DNA of 53,130 bases from Paracoccus sigandri (lineage in GTDB: Bacteria > Pseudomonadota > Alphaproteobacteria > Rhodobacterales > Rhodobacteraceae): contig NZ_QNRC01000029.1 of NCBI RefSeq assembly GCF_003709565.1, forward strand, positions 1 through 53,130. The letters run 5' to 3'. Both the position numbers and the translations under genes were made by a program. Position 1 is the stretch's first letter; every line of letters starts with the position of its first letter. Below the pieces are notes generated by a model that was not told the DNA's origin, did not search any database, and worked only from the letters and a program-made list of their open reading frames with translations. Below, piece after piece: positions 40,112 to 51,930 of the stretch.

Positions 40112-40699
40112 TCAGGCGGCGATCTGTTCCAGCGCCTCTTGCGCGCGGGCCAGGCCGGCATCGCGGTCGAAGGCCAGCCGGTCGGCGGGCACGAAGGTCA
40201 CGTCGGTGATGCCCAGGAAACCCAGCATGTGGCGCAGATAGCCCGAGGCATGGTCCAGGTCCGACCCGAAGGGCGTGCCCGCCGCCGCATAGGCGATGAT
40301 CGCGCGCTTGCCCTTCAGCAGCCCCTCGGGGCCGGCCTCGGTATAGCGGAAGCTGACGCCCGCGCGGGAAATCTGGTCCAGCCAGTTCTTCAGCTGCGCG
40401 GTCAGGGTGAAATTGTAGACCGGCAGGCCGATCACCAGCACGTCGGCATCCTGCACCTCTTTCAGATAGGCGTCCGAGACGTCGATCAGCGCCTGCTGCG
40501 CCTCGGTGGGGCTTTCAGGCGCCACGCGGACGGCCTGGAACCAGGCGGTGTCGATGGCGGGCACGCCCTTGTTCAGGTCGCGATAGGTCGTGGTCGCATC
40601 GGGATTGGCGGCTTTCAGCCGCGCGACGATATCTGCCGTCAGCTTGCGCGAGACCGAGGCGTCGCCGGTGATGGCGCTGTCGATATGCAGGATGTTCAT
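40112..40699 (-). CDS. azoR: FMN-dependent NADH-azoreductase
   Basis: The 195-residue flavodoxin-like protein has the AzoR pattern: NILHIDSAITGDASVSRKL at the start (FMN phosphate loop), DVLVIGLPVYNFTLTAQLKN with the conserved PxYNFxxP-like stretch, and YAAAGTPFGSDLDHASGYL. It reduces quinones and azo compounds with two electrons from NADH and protects against thiol and quinone stress. The gene is divergent from a LysR regulator, a common arrangement for this enzyme, with 110 bp between the two preferred starts. The expected Met-Tyr-Asn triad of the E. coli enzyme (MYNF) reads VYNF here. Confidence 0.93.
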   Translation of the reverse strand: MNILHIDSAITGDASVSRKLTADIVARLKAANPDATTTYRDLNKGVPAIDTAWFQAVRVAPESPTEAQQALIDVSDAYLKEVQDADVLVIGLPVYNFTLTAQLKNWLDQISRAGVSFRYTEAGPEGLLKGKRAIIAYAAAGTPFGSDLDHASGYLRHMLGFLGITDVTFVPADRLAFDRDAGLARAQEALEQIAA

Positions 40700-40794
40700 T
40701 GGCGTCTTTCCGCGTGGTGTGTTTGGGAATATCTTTCGGCGACAGATCTAGGGCCTTGCATGGCCGAACGGAATGGCGATAAATGCGCAATCAC

Positions 40795-40810
40795 TGTGCA
40801 AGGATGCACA
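40795..40810 (+). promoter_or_regulatory. Palindrome around the ribosome site of the azoR-divergent LysR gene
   Basis: TGTGCA-AGGA-TGCACA is a perfect inverted repeat whose loop is the AGGA of the ribosome site and whose last base is the A of the ATG at 40810. As DNA it could be an autoregulatory operator; as RNA it would form a 6-bp hairpin holding the ribosome site in its loop. Confidence 0.55.
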
Positions 40811-41664
40811 TGCCACTGGAAAGCTGGGACGACATACGCACCGCGCTGGCGGTGGCGCGCAGCGGCACGGTCAGCGGCGCGGCCGAGGCGCTTGGCGTGC
40901 ATCATGCGACGGTGATCCGGCGCATCGACGCGCTCGAGGCGCAATTGCGGGCGCGGCTGTTCCAGCGCCATCCGCGCGGCTATGCGCTGACCGAGGCGGG
41001 GCAGGCGCTGCTGAAGGCGGCCGAGCAGGCGGACGAGCGTTTCGCCCAGATGGCGGCGCAGATCGCCGGGGTTGGCGACCGGATCGAGGGCGAGCTGATC
41101 GTGACCTCGCTGCCGGAACTGGCCGGGCGGGTGATGCCGCGCCTGATCGGGCTGATGCGGCGCCATCCGGGGCTGCGGCTGCGCTATCTGACCGATCCGC
41201 GGCTGTTCCGGCTGGACGCGGGCGAGGCGCATCTGGCCATCCGCGCCGGCGCGCAGCCGACCGAGCCCGATTACGTCGTCCTGCCGATGGAGCGGAACGA
41301 ATATCACCTCTATGCCGCGCCCGGCTATCTGGAGGCGCATGGCCCTGTCGAGGACCTTTCGGGCCACCGCTTCGTGCTGCCCGGCGCCGAGGGGCGCGGG
41401 GCGCCGCACATGCGCTGGCTGCGCGACCGGATCACGCCCGAAAACGTCCTGCTGGTCAGCAATGATTCCGACGCGCGCGAGGCGGTGATCCGCGCCGGCC
41501 TGGCGCTTGGCTGGCTGCCCGCCGACCGCGCCGAGGGGCTGGTCAAGGCGCTGGCGCTGCCGGAATGGGAATCGCGGCTGTGGCTGGTCACCCATGTCGA
41601 CCTGCACCGCACGCCCAAGGTCCAGGCCGCGCTGGCGGCACTGCGCAACGAGGCGCGGGACTAG
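40810..41664 (+). CDS. LysR-family regulator divergent from azoR
   Basis: The 284-residue protein has the LysR helix-turn-helix (residues 5-65: WDDIRTALAVARSGTVSGAA, HHATVIRRIDALEAQL) and a substrate-binding domain (90-280; NVLLVSNDSDAREAVIRAGL). The ATG at 40810 has AAGGA at the right distance; in-frame ATGs at 40783 and 40804 are alternatives. Its divergence from azoR suggests quinone-, azo- or thiol-dependent control of azoR and of itself. A short palindrome covers its ribosome site. The effector is unknown. Confidence 0.9.
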   Translation: MPLESWDDIRTALAVARSGTVSGAAEALGVHHATVIRRIDALEAQLRARLFQRHPRGYALTEAGQALLKAAEQADERFAQMAAQIAGVGDRIEGELIVTSLPELAGRVMPRLIGLMRRHPGLRLRYLTDPRLFRLDAGEAHLAIRAGAQPTEPDYVVLPMERNEYHLYAAPGYLEAHGPVEDLSGHRFVLPGAEGRGAPHMRWLRDRITPENVLLVSNDSDAREAVIRAGLALGWLPADRAEGLVKALALPEWESRLWLVTHVDLHRTPKVQAALAALRNEARD

Positions 41665-41763
41665 ATGCTTCGGCGTTTCGGGGCAGGGCGCTGGACCCGG
41701 CGGCAATCGGCATGCCGGCCGCAGGACCGTCCGCAAGATTCATCGTTCAAGATCAGCGAGGAA

Positions 41764-41853
41764 TGGCGGAGAGGGTGGGATTCGAACCCACGGAACCCGT
41801 GAAGGCTCAACGGTTTTCGAGACCGCCCCGTTCGACCACTCCGGCACCTCTCC
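41764..41853 (-). tRNA. tRNA-Ser (CGA)
   Basis: The minus strand gives a 90-nt class II tRNA: acceptor GGAGAGG/CCTCTCC, anticodon arm GCGGT-CTCGAAA-ACCGT with anticodon CGA, a long variable arm typical of tRNA-Ser, T-loop GTTCGAATC, discriminator G and an encoded CCA (41766-41764). It decodes UCG, a frequent codon in this GC-rich genome. Confidence 0.96.
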
Positions 41854-41951
41854 GCGCTTTCTGGGTGGTGAGGCGGGGATTTAGAGGGGTGAGGGTTGAA
41901 GTGCAAGGGGGTTTCGCAGAAAAATCGGGGCGGATTGCGAAAGGGGCGCCG

Positions 41952-42815
41952 ATGCTTCGACTGATCTGCCTTCTGGGCGCTCTGGCCATGCTTCTGCCGC
42001 CTGCGGGCGTGGCGCAGCAGGCGCAGGAACCCGCGCCGCTGGCCGAGGCCGGGCCGCTGGAAGACCGGCTCTGGGACAGCCTGCGGATGCCGGAACTGAT
42101 GGAAATCATGCGCGAGGAGGTCCTGGCCGAGGCCGCCGGGCTGGACCTGGGACCGGCGGGGCCGGGGGGCGACGGCTGGCTGGCCAGCGTCGAGGCGATC
42201 CATGCGCCCGAGCGGATGGCCTCGATCTTCCGCGAGGCGCTGGAGCGGGCGATTCGCGATGTGGAGCCGGCGCTGCTGGGGGAAAGCGTGGCATTCTACG
42301 AAACCGGGCTGGGGCGGCGGCTGGTCGGGCTGGAAAGCTCGGCCCGGCGGGCGATGCTGGACGAGGGGGCCGAGGAGGATGCGCGCAACGCCGTCATAAC
42401 CGCCACGCGCCAGCAGGCGCCGCGCGCCGCGCAGATCGACCGGCTGGTCGAGGCCGCCGACCTGATCGAGATGAACGTCGCCGGCGCGATGAATGCCGCG
42501 GTGGCCTTCGCGCGCGGCTTCGACGCGGGCGGCGGCTATCCGGTCACGGTGCCCGAGGCGCAGATCCTGGCCGATGCCTGGGCGCAGGAGCCCGAGATCC
42601 GCGCCGAGACCGAGGGCTGGATGCGCGCCTATCTGATGCTGGCGCTGTCGCCGCTGAGCGACGCGGAGATCGAGGAGTACATCGCCTTCGCCGTCTCGGA
42701 TGCGGGGCAGGCGCTGTCGGTGGCGATGTTCGCGGGGTTCGACCAGCTTTTCGCGCAGACCTCGCGCGAGATGGGAATGGCGGCGGCACGGCAGCTTCAG
42801 GGGCGCGATCTGTGA
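41952..42815 (+). CDS. Exported DUF2059-type protein
   Basis: The 287-residue precursor has a signal peptide (MLRLICLLGALAMLLPPAG, cleavage near AQQA at residues 20-22). The mature part is helical and acidic, with repeats of the type DAEIEEYIAFAVSDAGQALS, which is the DUF2059 pattern of periplasmic proteins of unknown role. Its TGA overlaps the GTG start of the Nudix gene (GTGA), so the two are translationally coupled. No catalytic motif is visible. It begins the unit DUF2059, trgB-like, cysK, MscS-type channel. Confidence 0.75.
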   Translation: MLRLICLLGALAMLLPPAGVAQQAQEPAPLAEAGPLEDRLWDSLRMPELMEIMREEVLAEAAGLDLGPAGPGGDGWLASVEAIHAPERMASIFREALERAIRDVEPALLGESVAFYETGLGRRLVGLESSARRAMLDEGAEEDARNAVITATRQQAPRAAQIDRLVEAADLIEMNVAGAMNAAVAFARGFDAGGGYPVTVPEAQILADAWAQEPEIRAETEGWMRAYLMLALSPLSDAEIEEYIAFAVSDAGQALSVAMFAGFDQLFAQTSREMGMAAARQLQGRDL

Positions 42816-43891
42816 GGAAACTTCTTCTGGTCGGCCCGCTGGCCCATCCGGCCTTGCGGGCGGTGCTGGCCGTGGACGGGCGCGAGACGGTGCTGGCGGG
42901 GCGGCTGACGGGCGGCGCGCGCGCCGGGATCGATGCCGGCGGCTGGCCGGTCCTGACCGAGGCGGAGGGGACCTTGCCGGCGATCGAGGCGCGGATCACG
43001 CCGGCGCTTGCCCGCTACGGCGAGGTGATGGACCTGCGGGTGCTGCCGCGCCCCGAGGGGCAGGTGCCGGGCGCCACGCCGGGGCAGGGCGATGCGCCCG
43101 ACTGGGACGCGGCAGATTGGCTGCCGGACCTGGCGGCCGAGATCGCGCGGCTGATCCTGGAGGCGCCGATGGACCGGCCTGCCGGGCTGATTGCGCGGCG
43201 GCTGCCGATGATCGGGGTCTGGGCCGAAAGCCGGATGCGGGCGCGGGGATCGGTGCCCTCGGGCGGCGATCTGGTTCCGCTGCGGGGCAGGGACGACATC
43301 CGCCTGCATGGGCGGCGCGAACCCTTCGCGGGCTATTTCGCGGTCGAGGAATGGCGGTTGTCCCATCGCACCCATGCCGGCGGCTTCACGCCCGAGGTCC
43401 GGCGCGAGGGCTTCGTCATGGGCGATGCGGTGGTCGTGCTGCCCTGGGATCCCGTCCGCGACCGGGTGCTGCTGGTCGAGCAGTTCCGCATGGGTCCGGC
43501 CATGCGCCACGATCCGCAGCCCTGGCTGCTGGAGGCGGTCGCGGGCCGCGTCGATGCGGGCGAGACGGTCGAGGAGGCCGCCCGCCGCGAGGCGCCGGAG
43601 GAGGCCGACCTGCGTGTCCGGCGGCTTTTCCCCGCGCTGCACCACTATCCCAGCCCCGGCGCCGTGACCGAATTCCTCTACATGTTCGTGGGAATCGCCG
43701 ACCTGCCCGACGACAGCGCCGGCGTGCATGGGCTGGACGGCGAGACCGAGGACATTCGCGGCCATCTGCTGGATCGCGCCGAGCTGACCCGGATGGTGCT
43801 GGCGGGGCAGATCAGCAACGGGCCGCTGGTGATGCTGGCGCTGTGGCTGGATCGCGAGGCGGAAAGGCTGCGGGCGGAAGCCGGGGGCTGA
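42812..43891 (+). CDS. trgB: Nudix hydrolase, TrgB-like (tellurite-resistance locus type)
   Basis: The 359-residue protein has an N-terminal region of about 180 residues (first third gamma-glutamylcyclotransferase-like, LLLVGPLAHPALRAVLAV) and a C-terminal Nudix domain of ADP-ribose pyrophosphatase type: VLPWDPVRDRVLLVEQFRMG, then the Nudix box GRVDAGETVEEAARREAPEE (about residues 244-263). The glycine normally present near the end of the box (EExG) is replaced by Asp in EEADL. In Rhodobacter sphaeroides trgB lies beside cysK and contributes to high tellurite resistance; the trgB-cysK order is the same here. The GTG start overlaps the DUF2059 stop. Substrate unproven. Confidence 0.75.
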   Translation: MRKLLLVGPLAHPALRAVLAVDGRETVLAGRLTGGARAGIDAGGWPVLTEAEGTLPAIEARITPALARYGEVMDLRVLPRPEGQVPGATPGQGDAPDWDAADWLPDLAAEIARLILEAPMDRPAGLIARRLPMIGVWAESRMRARGSVPSGGDLVPLRGRDDIRLHGRREPFAGYFAVEEWRLSHRTHAGGFTPEVRREGFVMGDAVVVLPWDPVRDRVLLVEQFRMGPAMRHDPQPWLLEAVAGRVDAGETVEEAARREAPEEADLRVRRLFPALHHYPSPGAVTEFLYMFVGIADLPDDSAGVHGLDGETEDIRGHLLDRAELTRMVLAGQISNGPLVMLALWLDREAERLRAEAGG

Positions 43892-43973
43892 GGGTGGCCG
43901 GGCTTGCCCCTGCCGCTCGGGCATGTGTAGGTAAGGCCGTTAAAGGAACATCCCGAAGGGAAGGTCGGCCGCC

Positions 43974-45005
43974 ATGCGTATCTGCTCTGATCTTGCTGCC
44001 GCTATCGGCAACACGCCGTTGATCCGGCTCAAACGCGCCAGCGAGGAGACGGGCTGCGAGATCCTCGGCAAGGCCGAGTTCATGAATCCCGGCCAGTCGG
44101 TCAAGGACCGCGCCGCGCTCTATATCATTCGCGACGCGGTGGCGCGGGGCGAATTGCGCCCCGGCGGCACCATCGTCGAGGGCACGGCGGGCAATACCGG
44201 CATCGGGCTGGCGCTGGTCGGGGCCTCGATGGGGTTCCGCAGCGTGATCGTGATCCCCGAGACGCAGAGCCAGGAAAAGAAGGACATGCTGCGCCTGGCC
44301 GGCGCCACGCTGGTCGAGGTGCCGGCGGCGCCCTACAAGAACCCCAACAACTATGTGCGCTATTCCGGCCGGCTGGCCGAGGCGCTGGCCAGGACCGAAC
44401 CGAACGGCGCGATCTGGGCCAACCAGTTCGACAACGTGGCAAACCGCCAGGCCCATTTCGAGACCACCGGCCCCGAGATCTGGGAACAGACCGACGGCAA
44501 GGTGGACGGCTTCACCTGCGCCGTGGGCTCGGGCGGCACGCTGGCCGGGGTGGCCGAGGCGCTGCAGCCCAAGGGCGTGAAGATCGCCCTGGCCGATCCC
44601 GAGGGCGCGGCGCTGCACGCCTATTACACCACCGGCCAGTTCGACGCGCCCGGCAGCTCGATCACCGAGGGCATCGGCCAAGGACGGATCACCGCCAACC
44701 TGGAAGGCTTCACGCCCGATTTCAGCTGGCGCGTCCCCGATGCCGAGGCGCTGCCGATCCTGTTCGACCTGCTGAAGGAAGAGGGGCTGTGCCTTGGCGG
44801 GTCCTCGGGAATCAACGTGGCGGGCGCGATCCGCATGGCGCGCGAGATGGGGCCGGGTCACAGGATCGTGACGGTGCTGTGCGACTACGGCACGCGTTAC
44901 CAGACCAAACTCTTCAACCCGGACTTCCTGCGCGCCAAGTCGCTGCCGGTGCCCGACTGGCTGACCCGCGCCGCGCCCGAGGTCCCCGAAGTCTTCGAGG
45001 GCTGA
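43974..45005 (+). CDS. cysK: Cysteine synthase (O-acetylserine sulfhydrylase)
   Basis: The 343-residue protein is a fold-type II PLP enzyme: IGNTPLIRLKRASEE at the start, PLP-binding K44 in GQSVKDRAALY, the phosphate loop GSGGTLAGVAEAL and the C-terminal LGGSSGINVAGAI. It makes cysteine from O-acetylserine and sulfide. The substrate loop reads EGTAGNTGIGL in place of the usual TSGNTG, and the chain is about 25 residues longer than E. coli CysK, so it belongs to the Rhodobacterales-type clade found beside trgB. It starts 82 bp after the Nudix gene and ends 6 bp before the channel gene. Confidence 0.92.
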   Translation: MRICSDLAAAIGNTPLIRLKRASEETGCEILGKAEFMNPGQSVKDRAALYIIRDAVARGELRPGGTIVEGTAGNTGIGLALVGASMGFRSVIVIPETQSQEKKDMLRLAGATLVEVPAAPYKNPNNYVRYSGRLAEALARTEPNGAIWANQFDNVANRQAHFETTGPEIWEQTDGKVDGFTCAVGSGGTLAGVAEALQPKGVKIALADPEGAALHAYYTTGQFDAPGSSITEGIGQGRITANLEGFTPDFSWRVPDAEALPILFDLLKEEGLCLGGSSGINVAGAIRMAREMGPGHRIVTVLCDYGTRYQTKLFNPDFLRAKSLPVPDWLTRAAPEVPEVFEG

Positions 45006-45011
45006 TCCTTC

Positions 45012-47438
45012 ATGGCACGCGCGTTCCTGGCCGTCATCCTGATGGTGCTGACCCTTCTGGCGGCCCCGCTTGCCGCCCAGGAGATCAGCGCCCCCGACTA
45101 TGACGTGTGGGAGCGCGTGGCCAGCCGGGCCGAGGCGCTGATCGACAATCGCGACGCCAGCGACGAGGACCTGAACCGCACGCGGGCCGAGATCGCCGAC
45201 TGGCGGCGCCAGTTCCAGGATGCGCAGGGCATCAACGCCAACCGCATCAAGGCGGTGCAGGACCAGATCGCGGCGCTTGGCGATCCGCCCGGCGAGGGCC
45301 AGTCCGAGGACCCCGAGATCGCCACCCGCCGCGCCGACCTGAACGAGCAGCTGTCGACGCTGCAGGCGCCGCGGCTGGCCGCCATCGAGGCCCACAGCCG
45401 GGCCGATTCCATCACCAACCAGATCGCCGGCATCATCGCCGACCGGCAGGCCACGACGCTGGCGCGCCAGTCGCCCTCGCCGCTGCTGCCCGGCAACTGG
45501 GTCGAGGCCGGCGCCCAGGGCGCCGCGCTGAGCGAGGCCATCTCGACCGAGTTCAGCCAGCGTTTCGCCGAGCGCGGCACATGGGAACAGCTGCAGCCGC
45601 GCCTGCCGCATGTGCTGGCCTATCTGGTCGCGGCGCTGGTGATGCTGACGGCGGGGCGGGCCTGGGTGCGCTCGCTGCCCTCGCGCATGTCGGCGCGGGC
45701 CTCGGACCATTCGCGGGCGGTGGTCGCCTTCGTGGTGTCGCTGGGGCAGATCGCGATCCCGGTGATCGGCGTCTATCTGGCGGTCAGCGCGCTGAAGGCC
45801 ACGCATCTTTTCGGCGAATGGACCACGCCCTTCCTGGACGCCCTGCCGCGCGCCGGGCTGATCCTGTTCGGCGGGATCTGGCTGGCGCGGGTGATGTTCC
45901 CGCGCCGGGCCATCGCCTATCAGACCCTGACCATGCCGGAAGACGCCCGCAACACGGCCCGGCGCATGGTCGACCTGCTGGCGGTGGCCTTCGCGCTGCG
46001 CCACATCCTGTCCTATGCGATGATGCCGCTGACCGGCGTCTACTGGCGGGCCGGCGATCCCGATACGCGCGTGCCGATGGAATTCGGCGAGGGCGCCATC
46101 TCGGTCTGGCATTTCGTGCTGATCGCCGTGGCGGGCTTCGCGCTGTTCCGCCTGGGCAATGTCCTGCGCCGGATGCGCCAATGGGCCGAGCCTGACGATC
46201 CGTCCTTCCGCTATCGCGTGCTGTCGGTGCTGGGCTATGTCACCCGGCCCATCGTGGTGCTGGCGCTGCTCTTGTCGCTGCTGGGCTTCATCAACCTGGC
46301 CAATCTGCTGGTCTGGCCCTGGTCGCTGTCGCTGATGCTGGCCCTGCTGCTGGTCGCGCTTCAGGACTTCATCGCCGACGTCTTCAACATGGTGAAGCGC
46401 GGCGAGGAGGGCGCGCGCGAGGGGCTGGCGCCGCTGCTGATCGGCTTCGGGCTGATCCTGATGTCGGTACCGGTCTTCATGGTCATCTGGGGCGCCCGCC
46501 AGGCCGACCTGATCGACCGCTGGAGCAGCTTCCAGCAGGGCGTCAGCCTTGGCGGGGTGCGGCTGTCGCCGGGATCGGTGCTGACCTTCCTGATCATCTT
46601 CGCCATCGGCTATGTCGTGACCCGCGCCGTGCAGGGCGCGTTCCGCGGCTCGATCCTGCCCAAGACCCGGCTGGATCCGGGCGGGCAGAACGCCGTCGTC
46701 GCCGGGCTGGGCTATGTGGGGATCGTCATCGCGGCGCTGCTGGCCATCACCTCGGCCGGGATCGACCTGTCCTCGATCGCCTTCGTCGCCGGTGCGCTGT
46801 CGGTCGGTATCGGTTTCGGCCTGCAAAACATCGTGTCGAACTTCGTCTCGGGCATCATCCTGCTGATCGAGCGGCCGATCAGCGTCGGCGACTGGATCAG
46901 CACCGGCAATGGCGACCTGGGCGTGGTCAAGCGCATCTCGGTCCGCTCGACCCAGGTCGAGACCTTCGACCGCACCGAGGTGATCGTCCCGAACAGCGAC
47001 CTGATCAGCCAGCCGGTGACGAACTGGACGCGGCACAACAAGATGGGGCGGATCATCCTGCCGGTGGGCGTCGCGCCGACCAGCGACACCCGCAAGGTCG
47101 CCAGCATCCTGATGGAGATCATCGAGGACCAGCCCATCGTCACCATCGACCCCGCGCCCTCGGTCCTGTTCCGGGGCATCACGGTCGATGCGATGAATTT
47201 CGAGATCCGCGCGGTGCTGTCCGACGTGGCCGAGGGGATGGGCGTGACCTCGGAAGTCTATCACCGCATCGTCGAGCGCTTTGCCGAGGAAGGCATCGGC
47301 CTGCCCTTCACCGCCCGCGACGTCTGGCCCAGGCCGCCCGGGGCCGAGGATGCGCCCGAGGGCGAGGATACCGCCGCCGCGGCGACGCAGGCGATGATCG
47401 TGGCCCCCGACGAGGGCGAGGAAGAGGCGGGCAGGTAG
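45012..47438 (+). CDS. MscS-family mechanosensitive channel with DUF3772 N-terminus
   Basis: The 808-residue protein has a signal peptide (MARAFLAVILMVLTLLAAPL), a periplasmic coiled-coil region of DUF3772 type (about 25-190), several extra membrane helices (about 195-520) and the MscS core: pore helix and cage start GALSVGIGFGLQNIVSNFVS and IERPISVGDWI (about 595-635), followed by the beta domain and cytoplasmic cage. It resembles large MscK-type channels that open on hypo-osmotic shock. The C-terminus is acidic (DEGEEEAGR). It begins 6 bp after cysK and converges on the AI-2E gene with 13 bp between the stops. Confidence 0.9.
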   Translation: MARAFLAVILMVLTLLAAPLAAQEISAPDYDVWERVASRAEALIDNRDASDEDLNRTRAEIADWRRQFQDAQGINANRIKAVQDQIAALGDPPGEGQSEDPEIATRRADLNEQLSTLQAPRLAAIEAHSRADSITNQIAGIIADRQATTLARQSPSPLLPGNWVEAGAQGAALSEAISTEFSQRFAERGTWEQLQPRLPHVLAYLVAALVMLTAGRAWVRSLPSRMSARASDHSRAVVAFVVSLGQIAIPVIGVYLAVSALKATHLFGEWTTPFLDALPRAGLILFGGIWLARVMFPRRAIAYQTLTMPEDARNTARRMVDLLAVAFALRHILSYAMMPLTGVYWRAGDPDTRVPMEFGEGAISVWHFVLIAVAGFALFRLGNVLRRMRQWAEPDDPSFRYRVLSVLGYVTRPIVVLALLLSLLGFINLANLLVWPWSLSLMLALLLVALQDFIADVFNMVKRGEEGAREGLAPLLIGFGLILMSVPVFMVIWGARQADLIDRWSSFQQGVSLGGVRLSPGSVLTFLIIFAIGYVVTRAVQGAFRGSILPKTRLDPGGQNAVVAGLGYVGIVIAALLAITSAGIDLSSIAFVAGALSVGIGFGLQNIVSNFVSGIILLIERPISVGDWISTGNGDLGVVKRISVRSTQVETFDRTEVIVPNSDLISQPVTNWTRHNKMGRIILPVGVAPTSDTRKVASILMEIIEDQPIVTIDPAPSVLFRGITVDAMNFEIRAVLSDVAEGMGVTSEVYHRIVERFAEEGIGLPFTARDVWPRPPGAEDAPEGEDTAAAATQAMIVAPDEGEEEAGR

Positions 47439-47451
47439 GCGCGGCGGGGGC

Positions 47452-48597
47452 TCAGGCGGCGCGGGGGCGGTCGCCCTTCTTCTCGTCGCCGCTGCCGTCA
47501 TCGGGCAGCCCCTCGCGCGACAGCATCACCGCGACCGGGCGCAGCCAGGGGATATGGGCGCAGACGATCATCATCGCGACCATGATCGGCACCGCCAGGA
47601 ACATGCCCGCGATGCCCCAGACCGCGCCCCAGAAGGCCAGGCTGAGGATGATGCCGAAGCTGGACATGCGCAGGGTCTGGCCCAGCAGCATCGGGTCGAT
47701 GATATTGCCGATGATGAACTGCGTCGCGGTGCAGGCCGCGGCGACGATCAGCGTCAGCGTCGTGTCGCCGCTGAGCACGAAGGCCAAAAGCGCCGCCACC
47801 ACCGTCGCCACGATCGAGCCGACCGACGGGATGAAGTTCAGCACGAAGGTCAGCAGCGCGACCGGCCCGGCCAGCTCCAGCCCGGCCAGCTTGAAGATCG
47901 CCCAGATGAACAGCGCCGTGACCGCGCTGACCCCGGCCTTCACCACCAGATAGCGGTTCACCCGGTGCATGATCGAGCCGATGATCTCCTGCACCTGGCG
48001 GGCATCCTCGCTGTCCTTGGCCAGCCGCTCGATCTTGGTGGAAAACCAGACCCGCTCGGCGAACATGAAGCCGACGAACAGGATGACCAGGACGCTGCCC
48101 GACAGGATCCCCGAGGCCTGCCCGGCCAGCGACCGGATCCAGCCGGGGATGTTGAAGCCGCTGATGAAGGTCATGACGCGCTCCTGCGCCTCGGGACCCA
48201 GCCATTCGGTCAGCACCGGCAGCGATTCCTGCGCGCGTTCGGCATAGGCGATGGCGGTCAGGACCACCTCGTTCACCTGCGCGACGATGGTGGTCGAGAT
48301 CCACAGCAGCCCCAGCGCGATGCCGATCAGCGCCAGCGTCGTGGCCAGCCAGTGCGGCACCTTCAGCCGGGTCGAGATCGCCCAGATCGCGTCCGAGGTC
48401 AGCGAGAACAGGATGATCGCGATGGCCAGCGAAATCAGGATGAAGCGTGCCTGGACCAGCATGAACAGGATCAGCGCGAAGGCGATGATGCCCAGAAAAC
48501 CCGTCTGGAGCCGTTCTCGCAGAACCTTGTCTTGCGGCTGATCCAAGCTGCCCGTCTCCGTTTCTGGGGGTGGGCCGGGGGGCGGGCGCCCCGCCAC
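47452..48597 (-). CDS. AI-2E family (PerM/YhhQ-like) membrane protein
   Basis: The 381-residue protein has about eight membrane helices and the AI-2E family pattern: SLAIAIILFSLTSDAIWAIS, LNFIPSVGSIVATVVAALLA, and GNIIDPMLLGQTLRMSSFGI. Members include TqsA (autoinducer-2 exporter) and various ion antiporters, so the substrate cannot be told. The GTG at 48597 is tentative; a TTG at 48546 behind CGGAGAC would remove 17 proline-rich residues. It starts 13 bp after the gyrA stop and is likely co-transcribed with gyrA. Confidence 0.9.
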   Translation of the reverse strand: MAGRPPPGPPPETETGSLDQPQDKVLRERLQTGFLGIIAFALILFMLVQARFILISLAIAIILFSLTSDAIWAISTRLKVPHWLATTLALIGIALGLLWISTTIVAQVNEVVLTAIAYAERAQESLPVLTEWLGPEAQERVMTFISGFNIPGWIRSLAGQASGILSGSVLVILFVGFMFAERVWFSTKIERLAKDSEDARQVQEIIGSIMHRVNRYLVVKAGVSAVTALFIWAIFKLAGLELAGPVALLTFVLNFIPSVGSIVATVVAALLAFVLSGDTTLTLIVAAACTATQFIIGNIIDPMLLGQTLRMSSFGIILSLAFWGAVWGIAGMFLAVPIMVAMMIVCAHIPWLRPVAVMLSREGLPDDGSGDEKKGDRPRAA

Positions 48598-48610
48598 CGG
48601 CCCGCCGGTC

Positions 48611-51379
<2,769 letters not shown>

Positions 51380-51462
51380 GGGAATTCCTCAACATCTTGT
51401 TGGGTTTCGGTATAGCCGACACGCCCGCTGGGGGCAATCGCGGGGGCGCCTTCCAGGGCCCC

Positions 51463-51930
51463 TCAGGCGCCGCGTTTCGCGGCGATCCCCCACAGCCCGG
51501 CCAGCCCGGCCGAGAAGATCGCGTTCCAGCCCGCCATGCTGATGCCGAACAGGCTCCAGGCGACCTCGTCGCAGCGCACGACGGGGGCCGATTGCAGCCG
51601 CGACATCAGTTCCGCCGTGGACATCGTGGCCAGGTCGCCGACCCCGCCCGCGCAATGCGCGGGTCCGGCCCAGACCTGCAGCTCGACCCCGGTGTGATAG
51701 ATCGCCAGCCCCGCCGCCACGCCCGCCGCGGCCATGCCCAGCAGCGCGAAGGCCCGCACCCGCCCGGTCAGCCAGGCCAGCCCGGCGATGACGACCGCCG
51801 CCAGATGCGGCCAGCGCTGCAGGATGCACAGCTCGCAGGGGGCGTATCCCGCCGCCTGGAACCCCAGCGCGGCGATCAGCAGCGCGGCCGAGCCCGCGCC
51901 GGCCAGAAGTGAAAGCTGTTTTCCGTCCAT
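51463..51930 (-). CDS. Disulfide bond formation protein B (DsbB-like)
   Basis: The 155-residue protein has four membrane helices and the DsbB cysteine pairs: CELC in GYAPCELCILQRWPH (active-site pair near helix 2) and the periplasmic-loop pair in PAHCAGG and VRCDEVAWSLFGIS. DsbB reoxidises DsbA and passes electrons to quinone. The ATG at 51930 gives the family N-terminus MDGKQLSLLAGAGSAALL. It lies upstream of gyrA and is divergent from the metalloprotease gene. The gene symbol is left empty because DsbB and DsbI forms cannot be told apart with certainty. Confidence 0.9.
   Translation of the reverse strand: MDGKQLSLLAGAGSAALLIAALGFQAAGYAPCELCILQRWPHLAAVVIAGLAWLTGRVRAFALLGMAAAGVAAGLAIYHTGVELQVWAGPAHCAGGVGDLATMSTAELMSRLQSAPVVRCDEVAWSLFGISMAGWNAIFSAGLAGLWGIAAKRGA

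Noticed and set aside
43812..47501. A 1229-codon open frame on the minus strand opposite cysK and the MscS-type channel
   Set aside because: Same cause: it spans several real plus-strand genes and has low-complexity composition. Similar shadows opposite gyrA (48896-51415), ecm (31513-34584), phaC (21243-23231) and the P-type ATPase (18806-21088) were dismissed too.
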